Origin: Clostridiales bacterium
Lineage (GTDB): Bacteria > Bacillota > Clostridia > Oscillospirales > JAAYOS01
NCBI GenBank assembly: GCA_012521525.1
Contig: JAAYMG010000112.1
Location: 1 to 6,994 of the forward strand
DNA: 6,994 bases
Direction: 5' to 3'
The notes beneath the pieces are model-generated. The model did no database searches, had not been told where the DNA came from, and was given only the letters and a program-made list of their open reading frames with translations. A program made the position numbers and the translations under genes. Shown here one piece after another: positions 1 through 5,511 of the stretch. Within the stretch, counting starts at the first letter, position 1. Every line of letters begins with the position of its first letter.

Positions 1-492
1 GGTCAGGTACAGGGATTTGACCTTTTCGGGCAGGATGTCGGCCATGACCCACCCCGTGAAGGCAAGGTATGATGCCCCCTGGTACCCCATGCACTCGATC
101 CTGTCCATTCCGTTGAGGTGATCCAGGAAATCCTTCCCGTCGCTGCGATCATTGTCGTTCGGACGCCAAATGCCTTCAGATCCGCCGACCCCGCGGCAGT
201 ATTGATACACGAATCCGAATCCCCGCTTTGCGAGTTCTTCGGCGTTGATGCGTATCATTCTTTCCATATCCGGATAGCATGTCCGCTGGACTATTGTCGG
301 AAAAGACTTCTTCCCGTCGGTCTTCGGAAAATAAAAAACCGTACGAAGCCTCACGCCGTCCCGGACGGGCAGCATCTCCTCGAAGCATTCGACCTCGTCA
401 TATTCAACAGGATACGGAGCTTCTTCATATTGCTTTCTTATAAACGCTATCATCTGCTCAAAAAGAGCGTTTTGGTTTTCCTGGTTTGCCAC
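1..492 (-). CDS. CocE/NonD (X-Pro dipeptidyl-peptidase S15-type) alpha/beta hydrolase, 5' part only
   Basis: Reading the minus strand from GTG at 492-490 gives 164 codons without a stop, running off the left edge. Near residues 41-57 is the family opening in which a 'VRDGVRLRT' strand leads into 'VFYFPK'. A PTIVQRTCY strand follows at 65-73, then CRGVGGSEG at 99-107, matching the family's RGxGGSEG. A nucleophile elbow, GASY, lies at 139-142 with Ser141 as the expected catalytic serine. The family's GxSYxG is here GASYLA, so the second glycine is alanine. The Asp and His of the triad would lie beyond the window. Family members hydrolyse ester or amide bonds; the substrate cannot be told from this part. 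No signal peptide is visible, so it is probably cytoplasmic. GTG was chosen because GGGAG sits 8 nt upstream; the next in-frame ATG is codon 14 and would remove residues behind a good ribosome site. Confidence 0.85.
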   Translation of the reverse strand, partial: MANQENQNALFEQMIAFIRKQYEEAPYPVEYDEVECFEEMLPVRDGVRLRTVFYFPKTDGKKSFPTIVQRTCYPDMERMIRINAEELAKRGFGFVYQYCRGVGGSEGIWRPNDNDRSDGKDFLDHLNGMDRIECMGYQGASYLAFTGWVMADILPEKVKSLYLT

Positions 493-500
493 TTTTACAT

Positions 501-505
501 CTCCC
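501..505 (-). promoter_or_regulatory. Shine-Dalgarno fixing the GTG start of the hydrolase
   Basis: GGGAG on the minus strand lies 8 nt before GTG 492-490. An ATG inside the spacer is followed directly by TAA, so GTG is the only sensible start here. Confidence 0.75.
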
Positions 506-533
506 GACAAACAAGACGTATATCGTTGTACTC

Positions 534-562
534 ATTATAGTGGATTGATTTTTATTTGTCAA
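534..562 (-). promoter_or_regulatory. Consensus sigma-A promoter of the hydrolase
   Basis: On the minus strand TTGACA (562-557) and TATAAT (539-534) are both perfect consensus hexamers, 17 nt apart. Transcription would start around 525-529, giving a leader of roughly 35 nt before the GTG. This is the strongest promoter by sequence in the window and suggests high basal expression unless a repressor acts. I saw no clear operator palindrome over it. Confidence 0.85.
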
Positions 563-987
563 TTTATTTTCGGAAATAATAAGCGGATATTGTCGATATT
601 TGCTGATCTTATCCCTGTCGTCATGATAAGGATGATTATATGGATCCTGCAATCGGTGTTCATACCCCATCAATACTGTTGTTTCACATGTTTGTTATTG
701 TTATAACGTTTTTCGAATTCTGATATTGATATAACGATTGTTAAAAATACTTATTCTGAGGATCCAATGTTTCAATGACCTGATCTGCGACACCTTTGCT
801 TCAGATTTTGATTTTTCGGCATTATGGTTTCGAATTTCGACAATGCGAAGCTTTATTTCAAATGCTGACATTTCGATAGCATTTGATCCGGATATTCTAT
901 TTTTCAATATCGAGATAACGTTTCGTATTTGTCTGTTTGATAATATCGCTTCAGATATTCGATACTGCGAAAATCCCGCGCTCAAGC
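563..987. other. Non-coding, AT-rich stretch with degenerate TCGA-centred repeats
   Basis: No open frame here has both a ribosome site and recognisable protein sequence. The stretch lies between the hydrolase promoter and the terminator of the HD-GYP gene. It is enriched in TTTCGA, ATATTCGA and ATATCGA motifs, for example near 828-841, 868-875, 905-912 and 957-963. A loose repeat is visible: GATATTGATATAACG (723-737) resembles AATATCGAGATAACG (905-919), 12 of 15 identical. ATTTCGACAATGCGAA (around 834-849) resembles ATTCGATACTGCGAA (around 957-971). It may be decayed sequence, a degenerate tandem repeat or an unrecognised structured element; I cannot tell which. Confidence 0.4.
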
Positions 988-1029
988 AAAAAGAGCAGTT
1001 TCCGAATTTTCGCACGGAATACTGCTCTT
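988..1029 (-). terminator. Rho-independent terminator of the HD-GYP gene
   Basis: Arms 1029-1021 and 999-991 (AAGAGCAGT/ACTGCTCTT) pair perfectly. The stem continues through TTCCG/CGGAA (1000-1004 with 1015-1019) with base 1020 bulged, closing a 10-nt loop. On the minus strand the stem is followed by five T residues (992-988). It lies about 100 nt past the HD-GYP stop codon. The plus-strand side lacks a good T tract, so it most likely serves the minus strand only. Confidence 0.8.
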
Positions 1030-1071
1030 ATATTATTGCCTCATGTATTATTGTACATAATTAAATCAGCT

Positions 1072-1103
1072 AAAGATCTTTTCCTCAATAACTTAAGATC
1101 TTT
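1072..1103. repeat. Paired AAGATCTT palindromes in the 3' trailer of the HD-GYP gene
   Basis: AAAGATCTT at 1072-1080 and AAGATCTTT at 1095-1103 are 9-base inverted repeats 14 nt apart, each containing the 8-base palindrome AAGATCTT. A hairpin is possible, but the stem is AT-rich and no T tract follows, so it is a poor terminator. It could equally be a two-site binding motif or chance in AT-rich DNA. Confidence 0.35.
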
Positions 1104-1130
1104 CGTAATATTATCCGATATATGACAGAA

Positions 1131-2300
1131 TTACCCGCCATCCTTTCCTAAATACCCGTCTGAAATATCTTCGGGCATGATGTTTTCCCTGGCTACGAAG
1201 GCATTGTAATCTATCAGGCGGCTGTTGTATCCGAGGTTGGTGATGTAAATATCCTCATATCCTTTGTCGTTCATCAGGTCCACTTCGCGAAATGGTATAT
1301 CATCTTCTACGTTGAACATGCGAACGACAGGCCGCATCTTGTTTTCGTTGTTCCTTATCACGATAGCCGGACAGCCATTCGACAACTCCACCATAGTGCC
1401 GACCGGGTATGGGACGACTATCTTGAGGAAAGCGTCGATTATCTCAGGGTCAAAGTGGATCCCCCTGTACTTTACGAGATATTCGATCGCCTCATCGGGG
1501 AACCACGCTTTACGGTAAGGTCTGACCGAAGTAAGAGCGTCGTATACGTCCGCGACCGCCAAAATGCGCCCGTAAACCGGTATGTCGGTGCCGGAGAGCC
1601 CCCTCGGATATCCGGTCCCGTTGAATCGCTCGTGGTGGCTCAGGATGCCGTTGAGTACGAAGCTCGAGATCGAATGGCCGCTTTTGAGCCGTTCGACCGC
1701 CATTTCGGGGTGGAGCCTGATCGTTGCATATTCTTCATCGGTAAGCCTTCCAGGCTTGTTTATCAGATCGATCGAAATTTCTGTCTTGCCGATATCGTGA
1801 AGCAGCGCACCGGTCGCAAGGTCCATCAACAGAGATGTGCTGTATCCCAGCTTATGACCGATGGCTACGCTGAATATCGCAACTGACAGTGAATGCCGAT
1901 ATGTATAGTCGTCGTAATTCTGCAGATCCAGGAAGTCTATCAGGATCTCATCGCTTTCGAGTATCTGGAGCACCAGTTCCTTTGCGATTTCCGTGACAAG
2001 CGAAAGATTGTCCATCGATATCTTCCTTGTCACCGAAACCTCGTCGAAAACCTTCTTTATTCCGTTAAGGGCTTTCTTTTTCAGCATCTGCCCTATGATC
2101 TCACCGGGTTCGATGTCCTTTGTAAATTCGGTGTCGATATAGCAACCGCTCAGACTTCTCTCTTCGAGCCGGCGGATGATGCAGTTGGTCAGAACCGATC
2201 CCTTTGTCACCAATGGTAAAGGTGAGTTGTCATATGATGATACGATCGTTTTCGCTACAACCATTCCCGGTTTAAGTGAACTTGTCGGTATGAATATCAT
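1131..2300 (-). CDS. HD-GYP domain protein, predicted cyclic-di-GMP phosphodiesterase
   Basis: The 389-residue protein is predicted to hydrolyse the second messenger c-di-GMP, by family knowledge. Residues 1-60 form a clostridial-type N-terminal segment with LKPGMVVAKTI near 9-20 and no transmembrane stretch, so it should be cytosolic. The HD-GYP core spans about 130-295: His136 (RHSLSVA), the HD pair His168-Asp169 in LLHDIGK, His197 (LHPE), His222-His223 in SHHERFNGTGYP, and Asp251 in ADVYDALTS. Every expected metal ligand and the GYP loop (HHE with GTGYP) are intact, so it should be active. A C-terminal tail of about 95 residues beginning at PYPVGTMVEL resembles the small beta domain often found after HD-GYP in clostridia. 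There is no receiver, PAS or GGDEF domain, so the input signal is unknown. The ATG is preceded by TGAGGA at 9 nt. It is divergent from the ABC ATPase gene and appears monocistronic. Confidence 0.93.
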   Translation of the reverse strand: MIFIPTSSLKPGMVVAKTIVSSYDNSPLPLVTKGSVLTNCIIRRLEERSLSGCYIDTEFTKDIEPGEIIGQMLKKKALNGIKKVFDEVSVTRKISMDNLSLVTEIAKELVLQILESDEILIDFLDLQNYDDYTYRHSLSVAIFSVAIGHKLGYSTSLLMDLATGALLHDIGKTEISIDLINKPGRLTDEEYATIRLHPEMAVERLKSGHSISSFVLNGILSHHERFNGTGYPRGLSGTDIPVYGRILAVADVYDALTSVRPYRKAWFPDEAIEYLVKYRGIHFDPEIIDAFLKIVVPYPVGTMVELSNGCPAIVIRNNENKMRPVVRMFNVEDDIPFREVDLMNDKGYEDIYITNLGYNSRLIDYNAFVARENIMPEDISDGYLGKDGG

Positions 2301-2334
2301 ATATCTGTATCCTCACAACCCTATACTATTGCTT

Positions 2335-2364
2335 ATAATATCTTAAAAGGCCAAAATAAGTCAA
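2335..2364 (-). promoter_or_regulatory. Probable promoter of the HD-GYP gene
   Basis: Minus-strand TTGACT (2364-2359) and TATTAT (2340-2335) are separated by 18 nt, and the -10 lies about 35 nt before the ATG. Each hexamer differs from consensus at one base. Other TATAAT-like matches occur farther upstream in this AT-rich spacer but lack a good -35. Confidence 0.6.
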
Positions 2365-2476
2365 GTCATTATATCAATTTTGCTTCATATAAATCATTTT
2401 TGCATCAAATACTGACACGATTTAAAAATGCACAACTAAAATTATAACAAAATTTAAAACTTTTTGCATTTTTACG

Positions 2477-2505
2477 TTGCGTACAGGTTAAAACAACTAT
2501 ATAAT
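2477..2505 (+). promoter_or_regulatory. Promoter of the ABC ATPase-dCMP deaminase-YdeI unit
   Basis: TTGCGT (2477-2482) and a perfect TATAAT (2500-2505) are 17 nt apart, about 22 nt before the TTG start, so the leader would be only about 10-16 nt. That leaves just enough room for the ribosome site and no space for a riboswitch or attenuator. Confidence 0.7.
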
Positions 2506-2513
2506 ATATCAAC

Positions 2514-2518
2514 GGGAG
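2514..2518 (+). promoter_or_regulatory. Shine-Dalgarno fixing the TTG start of the ABC ATPase
   Basis: GGGAG lies 9 nt before TTG 2528. The in-frame codon directly upstream of the TTG is TGA, so no longer start exists in this frame. Confidence 0.75.
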
Positions 2519-2527
2519 TGTCTGTGA

Positions 2528-3202
2528 TTGATTCAATTGCGGAATATCCACAAGCGTTACCAAATGGGTGAGAATGCGGTAGATGCCCTTCGCGGTGTCA
2601 GCCTTGATATCGCAAGGGGCGATTTTATGTCGATAGTAGGCGCGTCCGGTTCAGGAAAAACGACACTGATGAACATCATCGGCTGTTTGGACATCCCGAC
2701 CAGCGGCCGTTACATCCTTGAGGACGAGGACGTGTCGAAATTCGGCAGGGATCGCCTGGCAGAGCTTCGAAACAAAAAGATCGGATTCATATTCCAGAAT
2801 TTCAACCTGCTTGGCCGCCTGACTGCGCTGGAGAACGTAGAAATGCCTCTCATTTTCCGCGGGGAGGACAAGGCTGTCCGCCGGGAAAAGGCAGCGTTGG
2901 CCCTGAAGCGCGTCGGGCTTGAAAACCGAATGGACCATAAGCCGAATCAGCTTTCGGGAGGGCAGCAGCAGCGTGTCGCAATAGCGCGCGCCATCGTAGG
3001 GGAACCTTCCGTCCTGCTTGCGGACGAGCCCACCGGAAATTTGGATACAGCCTCCGGACAGGAAATCCTGCGGCTTCTTGCTTCGCTGAACGACTGCGGG
3101 ACCACCATAGTCCTTATAACTCATGATCCGAATATAGCGGCCTTCAGTCACCGGAGCATCATGCTCTCCGACGGCCGTATTGTTTCAAGCCGGACTTATT
3201 GA
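2528..3202 (+). CDS. MacB/LolD-type ABC transporter ATP-binding protein, no adjacent permease
   Basis: The 224-residue protein is a complete ABC ATPase of the MacB/LolD/FtsE-like class, whose members power extrusion or mechanotransmission by FtsX/MacB-type permeases. Seen in order: Walker A GASGSGKTT (38-46), Q-loop Gln90 in FQNFNLL, signature LSGGQQQR (142-149), Walker B VLLADEPTGNLD (162-173) with catalytic Glu167, and the H-loop His199 in THD. All are intact and the length is normal for the family. The opening 'IHKRYQMGENAVDALRGVSL' pattern is typical of the class. It begins at TTG, the only possible start. No permease is encoded next to it: the following gene, 67 nt downstream, is a dCMP deaminase. 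The membrane partner must therefore be encoded elsewhere or have been lost. Its substrate cannot be inferred. It probably heads a three-gene transcript. Confidence 0.92.
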   Translation: MIQLRNIHKRYQMGENAVDALRGVSLDIARGDFMSIVGASGSGKTTLMNIIGCLDIPTSGRYILEDEDVSKFGRDRLAELRNKKIGFIFQNFNLLGRLTALENVEMPLIFRGEDKAVRREKAALALKRVGLENRMDHKPNQLSGGQQQRVAIARAIVGEPSVLLADEPTGNLDTASGQEILRLLASLNDCGTTIVLITHDPNIAAFSHRSIMLSDGRIVSSRTY

Positions 3203-3256
3203 GCGAAAAGGCAGCCTGAACGGATTCCGCGCCCATATATGAGAAACGACATTTTT

Positions 3257-3263
3257 GGGGAGG
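3257..3263 (+). promoter_or_regulatory. Strong Shine-Dalgarno fixing the ATG start of the dCMP deaminase
   Basis: GGGGAGG lies 6 nt before ATG 3270. An in-frame TTG at 3255 overlaps this site and has none of its own, so ATG is preferred. Confidence 0.85.
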
Positions 3264-3269
3264 TATCGT

Positions 3270-3749
3270 ATGACAAGAAGGGACAAGACAAACTACTACC
3301 TTGATATAGCGGAAACCGTTCTTGAGCGCAGCACATGCCTCAGGCTCAAATACGGCGCGATCATCGTCAAGAACGATGAAATCGTGTCCACCGGGTACAA
3401 CGGTGCGCCGCGAGGCCGCGCCAATTGCAGCGATCTGGGCACTTGTGTCAGAGATAAACTGAATATACCATCCGGACATCGGTATGAACTGTGCAGATCG
3501 GTCCATGCCGAGGCTAATGCCATAATCTCCGCCTCACGTGAACAAACCATAGGATCAACGCTCTACCTTGCATGTCGGAGCGCCAAAACAGGCGAACTGG
3601 TATCGGGAACTACCAGTTGCGCCATGTGCAAGCGCCTGATAATCAACGCAGGTATCTCCCAGGTCATCGTACGGGAAACAAAGGACGACTATACCGTATA
3701 CGACGTGGCCGACTGGATCCGCGACGACGACACAATATTTGAATTGTAA
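3270..3749 (+). CDS. dCMP deaminase family protein (ComEB-like cytidine/deoxycytidylate deaminase)
   Basis: The protein has 159 residues from ATG 3270. Family members deaminate dCMP to dUMP in the cytosol, feeding dTMP synthesis. GYNGAPRG (43-50) matches the nucleotide-binding GYNG motif. HAEANAI (79-85) gives the zinc ligand His79 and proton shuttle Glu81. SCAMCKRLIINAGI (116-129) supplies zinc ligands Cys117 and Cys120. In most relatives this motif is PCxxC; here Ser116 replaces the proline, preceded by a short insert (RSAKTGELVSGTT) after the LYLAC strand, a form also seen in clostridial and archaeal relatives. Extra cysteines at 53, 59 and 75 could hold a second, structural zinc as in some dCMP deaminases. 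It sits 67 nt after the ABC ATPase gene, with no terminator or obvious promoter between. dCMP rather than another cytosine nucleotide as substrate is inferred from family resemblance. Confidence 0.88.
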   Translation: MTRRDKTNYYLDIAETVLERSTCLRLKYGAIIVKNDEIVSTGYNGAPRGRANCSDLGTCVRDKLNIPSGHRYELCRSVHAEANAIISASREQTIGSTLYLACRSAKTGELVSGTTSCAMCKRLIINAGISQVIVRETKDDYTVYDVADWIRDDDTIFEL

Positions 3750-3805
3750 ATATATCGCCATATGTCGTGGTCGGCGATTCAGGAAAATATACAGAAAGAA
3801 ACGAA

Positions 3806-3811
3806 AGGGAG
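3806..3811 (+). promoter_or_regulatory. Shine-Dalgarno fixing the TTG start of the YdeI-family gene
   Basis: AGGGAG lies 6 nt before TTG 3818. An in-frame GTG at 3767 would add 17 residues but has no ribosome site ahead of it. Confidence 0.7.
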
Positions 3812-3817
3812 CTAGTC

Positions 3818-4399
3818 TTGAAAGAAAGTATTTTGTTCCGTTCGGCTGAGGAATTGCGCGAATGGTTCAGGAAAAATCACAAATCTGCGCCGGGCCTCTG
3901 GATCCGGTTGAAATATGAACCCGAAGAAAACGAACTGACACAGGAGGAAGCCCTTAGGATCGCCCTCTGCTTCGGATGGGTCGATGACAGGATCAAACGG
4001 ATAGACGATACATTTTACCGCAAAAAGTTCATACCGCGCAGGGAAGGGAGCCCGTGGAGCGACGAACATAAAATGATCGTCCGCGACCTCGAAGAAAAAG
4101 GCCTTCTCGAAAAGGCGGGCCAGGAAGCGGTCGCCCAGGCCAAGCTTGACGGTTCCTGGAACAGCTCGTCCAACTCTCCTGCGACGGACGCCATGCTCGA
4201 ACAGTTCACTGCGGTATTGAGGCCGCATGAGCCCGCGTTTACAAACTTCCTCAGGCTTCCGCCTGCTTCTCAGCGCACATATGCCATCAACTACTGCACG
4301 GCCAAACGTGAAGATACACGCGCCAGGAGACTTTCTGCGATCATTGAAAAACTGAGTACGGATGCCGTCCCCAGGAACGCATCGCAGAAGAAAAGGTAA
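3818..4399 (+). CDS. YdeI/OmpD-associated (OmdA) family protein
   Basis: From TTG 3818 the protein has 193 residues, a usual length for this family. It opens with ILFRSAEELREWF (5-17), the standard family beginning, which supports this start over GTG 3767. Family signatures follow: LTQEEALRIALCFGWVDD (40-57), FIPRREGSPWS (71-81), and a C-terminal OmdA-type helix region, FLRLPPASQRTYAINY near 144-159 followed by REDTRARRL near 164-172. The family is named after E. coli YdeI and OmpD-associated proteins and is often labelled 'bacteriocin protection'. Its biochemical role is not firmly established, so I assign none. No signal peptide or membrane segment is visible. It follows the dCMP deaminase by 68 nt, with no intervening terminator, so co-transcription is likely. 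The final residues NASQKKR are basic and end directly at a hairpin repeat array starting 2 nt after the stop. Confidence 0.87.
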   Translation: MKESILFRSAEELREWFRKNHKSAPGLWIRLKYEPEENELTQEEALRIALCFGWVDDRIKRIDDTFYRKKFIPRREGSPWSDEHKMIVRDLEEKGLLEKAGQEAVAQAKLDGSWNSSSNSPATDAMLEQFTAVLRPHEPAFTNFLRLPPASQRTYAINYCTAKREDTRARRLSAIIEKLSTDAVPRNASQKKR

Positions 4400-4400
4400 A

Positions 4401-4572
4401 GTTTCCTTGTCCCGCGGCATTGGGCATGGAGACAGGCTATCTGACATAGGAGGTGGACATGGAGACAGTTTCTTTGTCCCGCAACATAAGACACGGACAT
4501 TGAAACAGGTTCTTTGTCCCCATAACATAAGACATGGAACCAGATCCATTGTCCTGCGATATTGAACATAAG
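4401..4572. repeat. Degenerate tandem array of about 40-bp hairpin units (GGACA...TTCTTTGTCC type)
   Basis: Up to five diverged units lie head to tail: a partial one at 4401-4423, a decayed one at 4424-4450, and fuller ones at 4454-4490, 4491-4531 and 4532-4572. The full units run roughly ACATGGAGACAGGTTC, then TTTGTCCC, then a spacer ending AACATAAG. Each can fold: 4455-4479 and 4495-4519 are 25-nt imperfect palindromes with GGACA/TGTCC outer stems and a GAA/TTC-type inner stem. In the last unit (4531-4553) GACA/TGTC is kept while the inner stem becomes TGGA/TCCA. That paired change argues that the fold, not just the sequence, matters. The array lies between convergent transcription units. 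It resembles REP-like intergenic repeats; a link to a transposase is my inference and none is encoded here. Confidence 0.7.
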
Positions 4573-4575
4573 ACG

Positions 4576-4620
4576 AAAAAAGGCTGTCTGCCCCGGATCT
4601 TCTCAAGGGCACACAGCCTT
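4576..4620 (-). terminator. Strong terminator after the CofE-like gene, possibly bidirectional
   Basis: AAGGCTGT (4580-4587) pairs with ACAGCCTT (4613-4620), then after one C-C mismatch TGCCC (4589-4593) pairs with GGGCA (4607-4611), with a 13-nt loop. On the minus strand the stem is followed by six T residues (4581-4576), ending the lipoprotein/CofE-like transcript 31 nt past its stop codon. On the plus strand the tail is ATTTGCTTG, less regular, so it may also stop the opposing operon but less efficiently. Confidence 0.85.
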
Positions 4621-4650
4621 ATTTGCTTGCTATTTTGTAAAGGTGAACGC

Positions 4651-5421
4651 CTATGCGGTTTGCGCGGCCCGAGGGAGTTCCCTTATGATGCCCATCGGTG
4701 TCTGCTGCCCGCTTTGTCCGAGCGGATTGTCCCTGAGGACCGCCTCATAATGCTTCCTGTCCAGTGACGGATCAGATGACCCCAATATGCGGCCGGCAAG
4801 GTCGTTTATGTCCACGATGAGGACCTTGACGCCCAGCCTTGCGGAGGTCTCGGCCGCCACTTTGTCCGGGTCCTGGGGGCCCAGAACGACGCACTCGTTA
4901 TAAGGCGGCAAAGTATAGGGTGTCGGGCCGTCGATGGACTCGGCTTTATATCCTGCTATCTTGTAAAACCATCCGCGTTTCCCGAACAATTTGCCTATCG
5001 CGCTGATAAACGCTGCAAACAGTATACGCAGGACCCCGCACTCGCGAAGCGCCATTTCCATGGTCTCGGGCATCGACAACCCGATGCCGTACGGGGATCT
5101 GTAAACAAACCTCGACAGCAGGCGTGCAAGCCATGACGGCTTGATGTCCTTCAGCGGTATAGCCCGCTTTTGCGAACAGGCCACCGACTTCTCCGAGATG
5201 AAGAGTATGTCCCCTTCCCTAAGGTACTTCGCCGCATACTTCTCGGCGACATCGGGAATGTTGTCCTTATCGGTTATGACATGTGTCCTGATCGGGTATC
5301 TTCCGTAGAGTTTACCGTCAACCTCGATCGTTTCGCTCTTGCCTTCGTTTGGCTTCAACTCGTCGCTGCCGTCGTTGCGTACCGGCTCATCTCTGCCTTC
5401 GTTTCGTTTGAACTCGTCCAT
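4651..5421 (-). CDS. CofE-like protein (coenzyme F420-0:L-glutamate ligase family) with a repeat N-terminus
   Basis: The 256-residue protein matches the CofE-type fold, whose founding members add gamma-linked glutamates to F420-0. Seen: YPIRTHVITDKDNI (42-55), the GDILFISEKSVA segment (70-81) typical of the family, IVDINDLAG (202-210) with the metal-binding D-x-N-D arrangement, and GQSGQQTPMGIIRE (235-248) near the end. Many clostridia carry such a homologue without F420 synthesis genes, and none are visible here, so the real substrate may be another gamma-glutamyl or amide-forming acceptor. Before the domain is an acidic, lysine/arginine-rich leader built from three 9-residue repeats (2-28). 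No signal peptide is evident. GAGG lies 7 nt before the ATG. It follows the DUF3048 lipoprotein gene by 90 nt without a convincing terminator, so the two are probably co-transcribed. Confidence 0.8.
   Translation of the reverse strand: MDEFKRNEGRDEPVRNDGSDELKPNEGKSETIEVDGKLYGRYPIRTHVITDKDNIPDVAEKYAAKYLREGDILFISEKSVACSQKRAIPLKDIKPSWLARLLSRFVYRSPYGIGLSMPETMEMALRECGVLRILFAAFISAIGKLFGKRGWFYKIAGYKAESIDGPTPYTLPPYNECVVLGPQDPDKVAAETSARLGVKVLIVDINDLAGRILGSSDPSLDRKHYEAVLRDNPLGQSGQQTPMGIIRELPRAAQTA
5338..5418 (-). repeat. Three 27-bp in-frame tandem repeats at the CofE-like N-terminus
   Basis: Residues 2-10, 11-19 and 20-28 read DEFKRNEGR, DEPVRNDGS and DELKPNEGK. At DNA level, copies 1 and 3 match at 22 of 27 bases and copies 1 and 2 at 18 of 27. 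Exactly 27-nt spacing keeps the frame, so copy number could change without breaking the gene. Confidence 0.8.
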
Positions 5422-5511
5422 AGTAACGCCTCTTTCCGATCCTGATATGATTCAGCTTCAATGACGAAAAATACTTTTCGACGTCGGTTTAACGCAGTTC
5501 TTATCCCGCAT

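Noticed and set aside
176..388. Minus-strand 70-residue frame
   Set aside because: It overlaps the CocE/NonD hydrolase in another frame; the hydrolase frame shows clear family motifs and this one does not.
701..1015. 104-residue minus-strand open frame rich in R, I and S
   Set aside because: It would start at a GTG inside the terminator stem, has no ribosome site, and its composition follows the TCGA-rich repeat DNA. The opposite strand is also open, as expected of low-complexity sequence.
738..1064. 108-residue plus-strand open frame
   Set aside because: It starts at TTG without a Shine-Dalgarno, runs through the minus-strand terminator, and shows no recognisable domain.
2301..2527. c-di-GMP riboswitch upstream of the HD-GYP or ABC gene
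   Set aside because: Both leaders are too short downstream of their promoters and lack the conserved core of the known riboswitch classes.
3255..3269. Longer TTG start for the dCMP deaminase
   Set aside because: The TTG overlaps the GGGGAGG ribosome site that serves ATG 3270.
4401..4572. CRISPR array
   Set aside because: Units are diverged and hairpin-forming, the spacers are themselves repeated and of uneven short length, and no cas genes are present.
3812..4612. 266-residue minus-strand open frame opposite the YdeI-family gene
   Set aside because: It is a shadow of the YdeI-family gene, which has strong family motifs and a ribosome site; the minus frame has neither and extends across the hairpin repeats.
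4534..4767. Short plus-strand frames after the hairpin array
   Set aside because: They read through the terminator and the 3' end of the CofE-like gene on the other strand, with no domain or ribosome site.
5422..5511. Terminator between the lipoprotein and CofE-like genes
   Set aside because: CGAAAA/TTTTCG around 5466-5481 can pair, but the stem is short and AT-rich with only a weak T tract, so it is unlikely to end the transcript.
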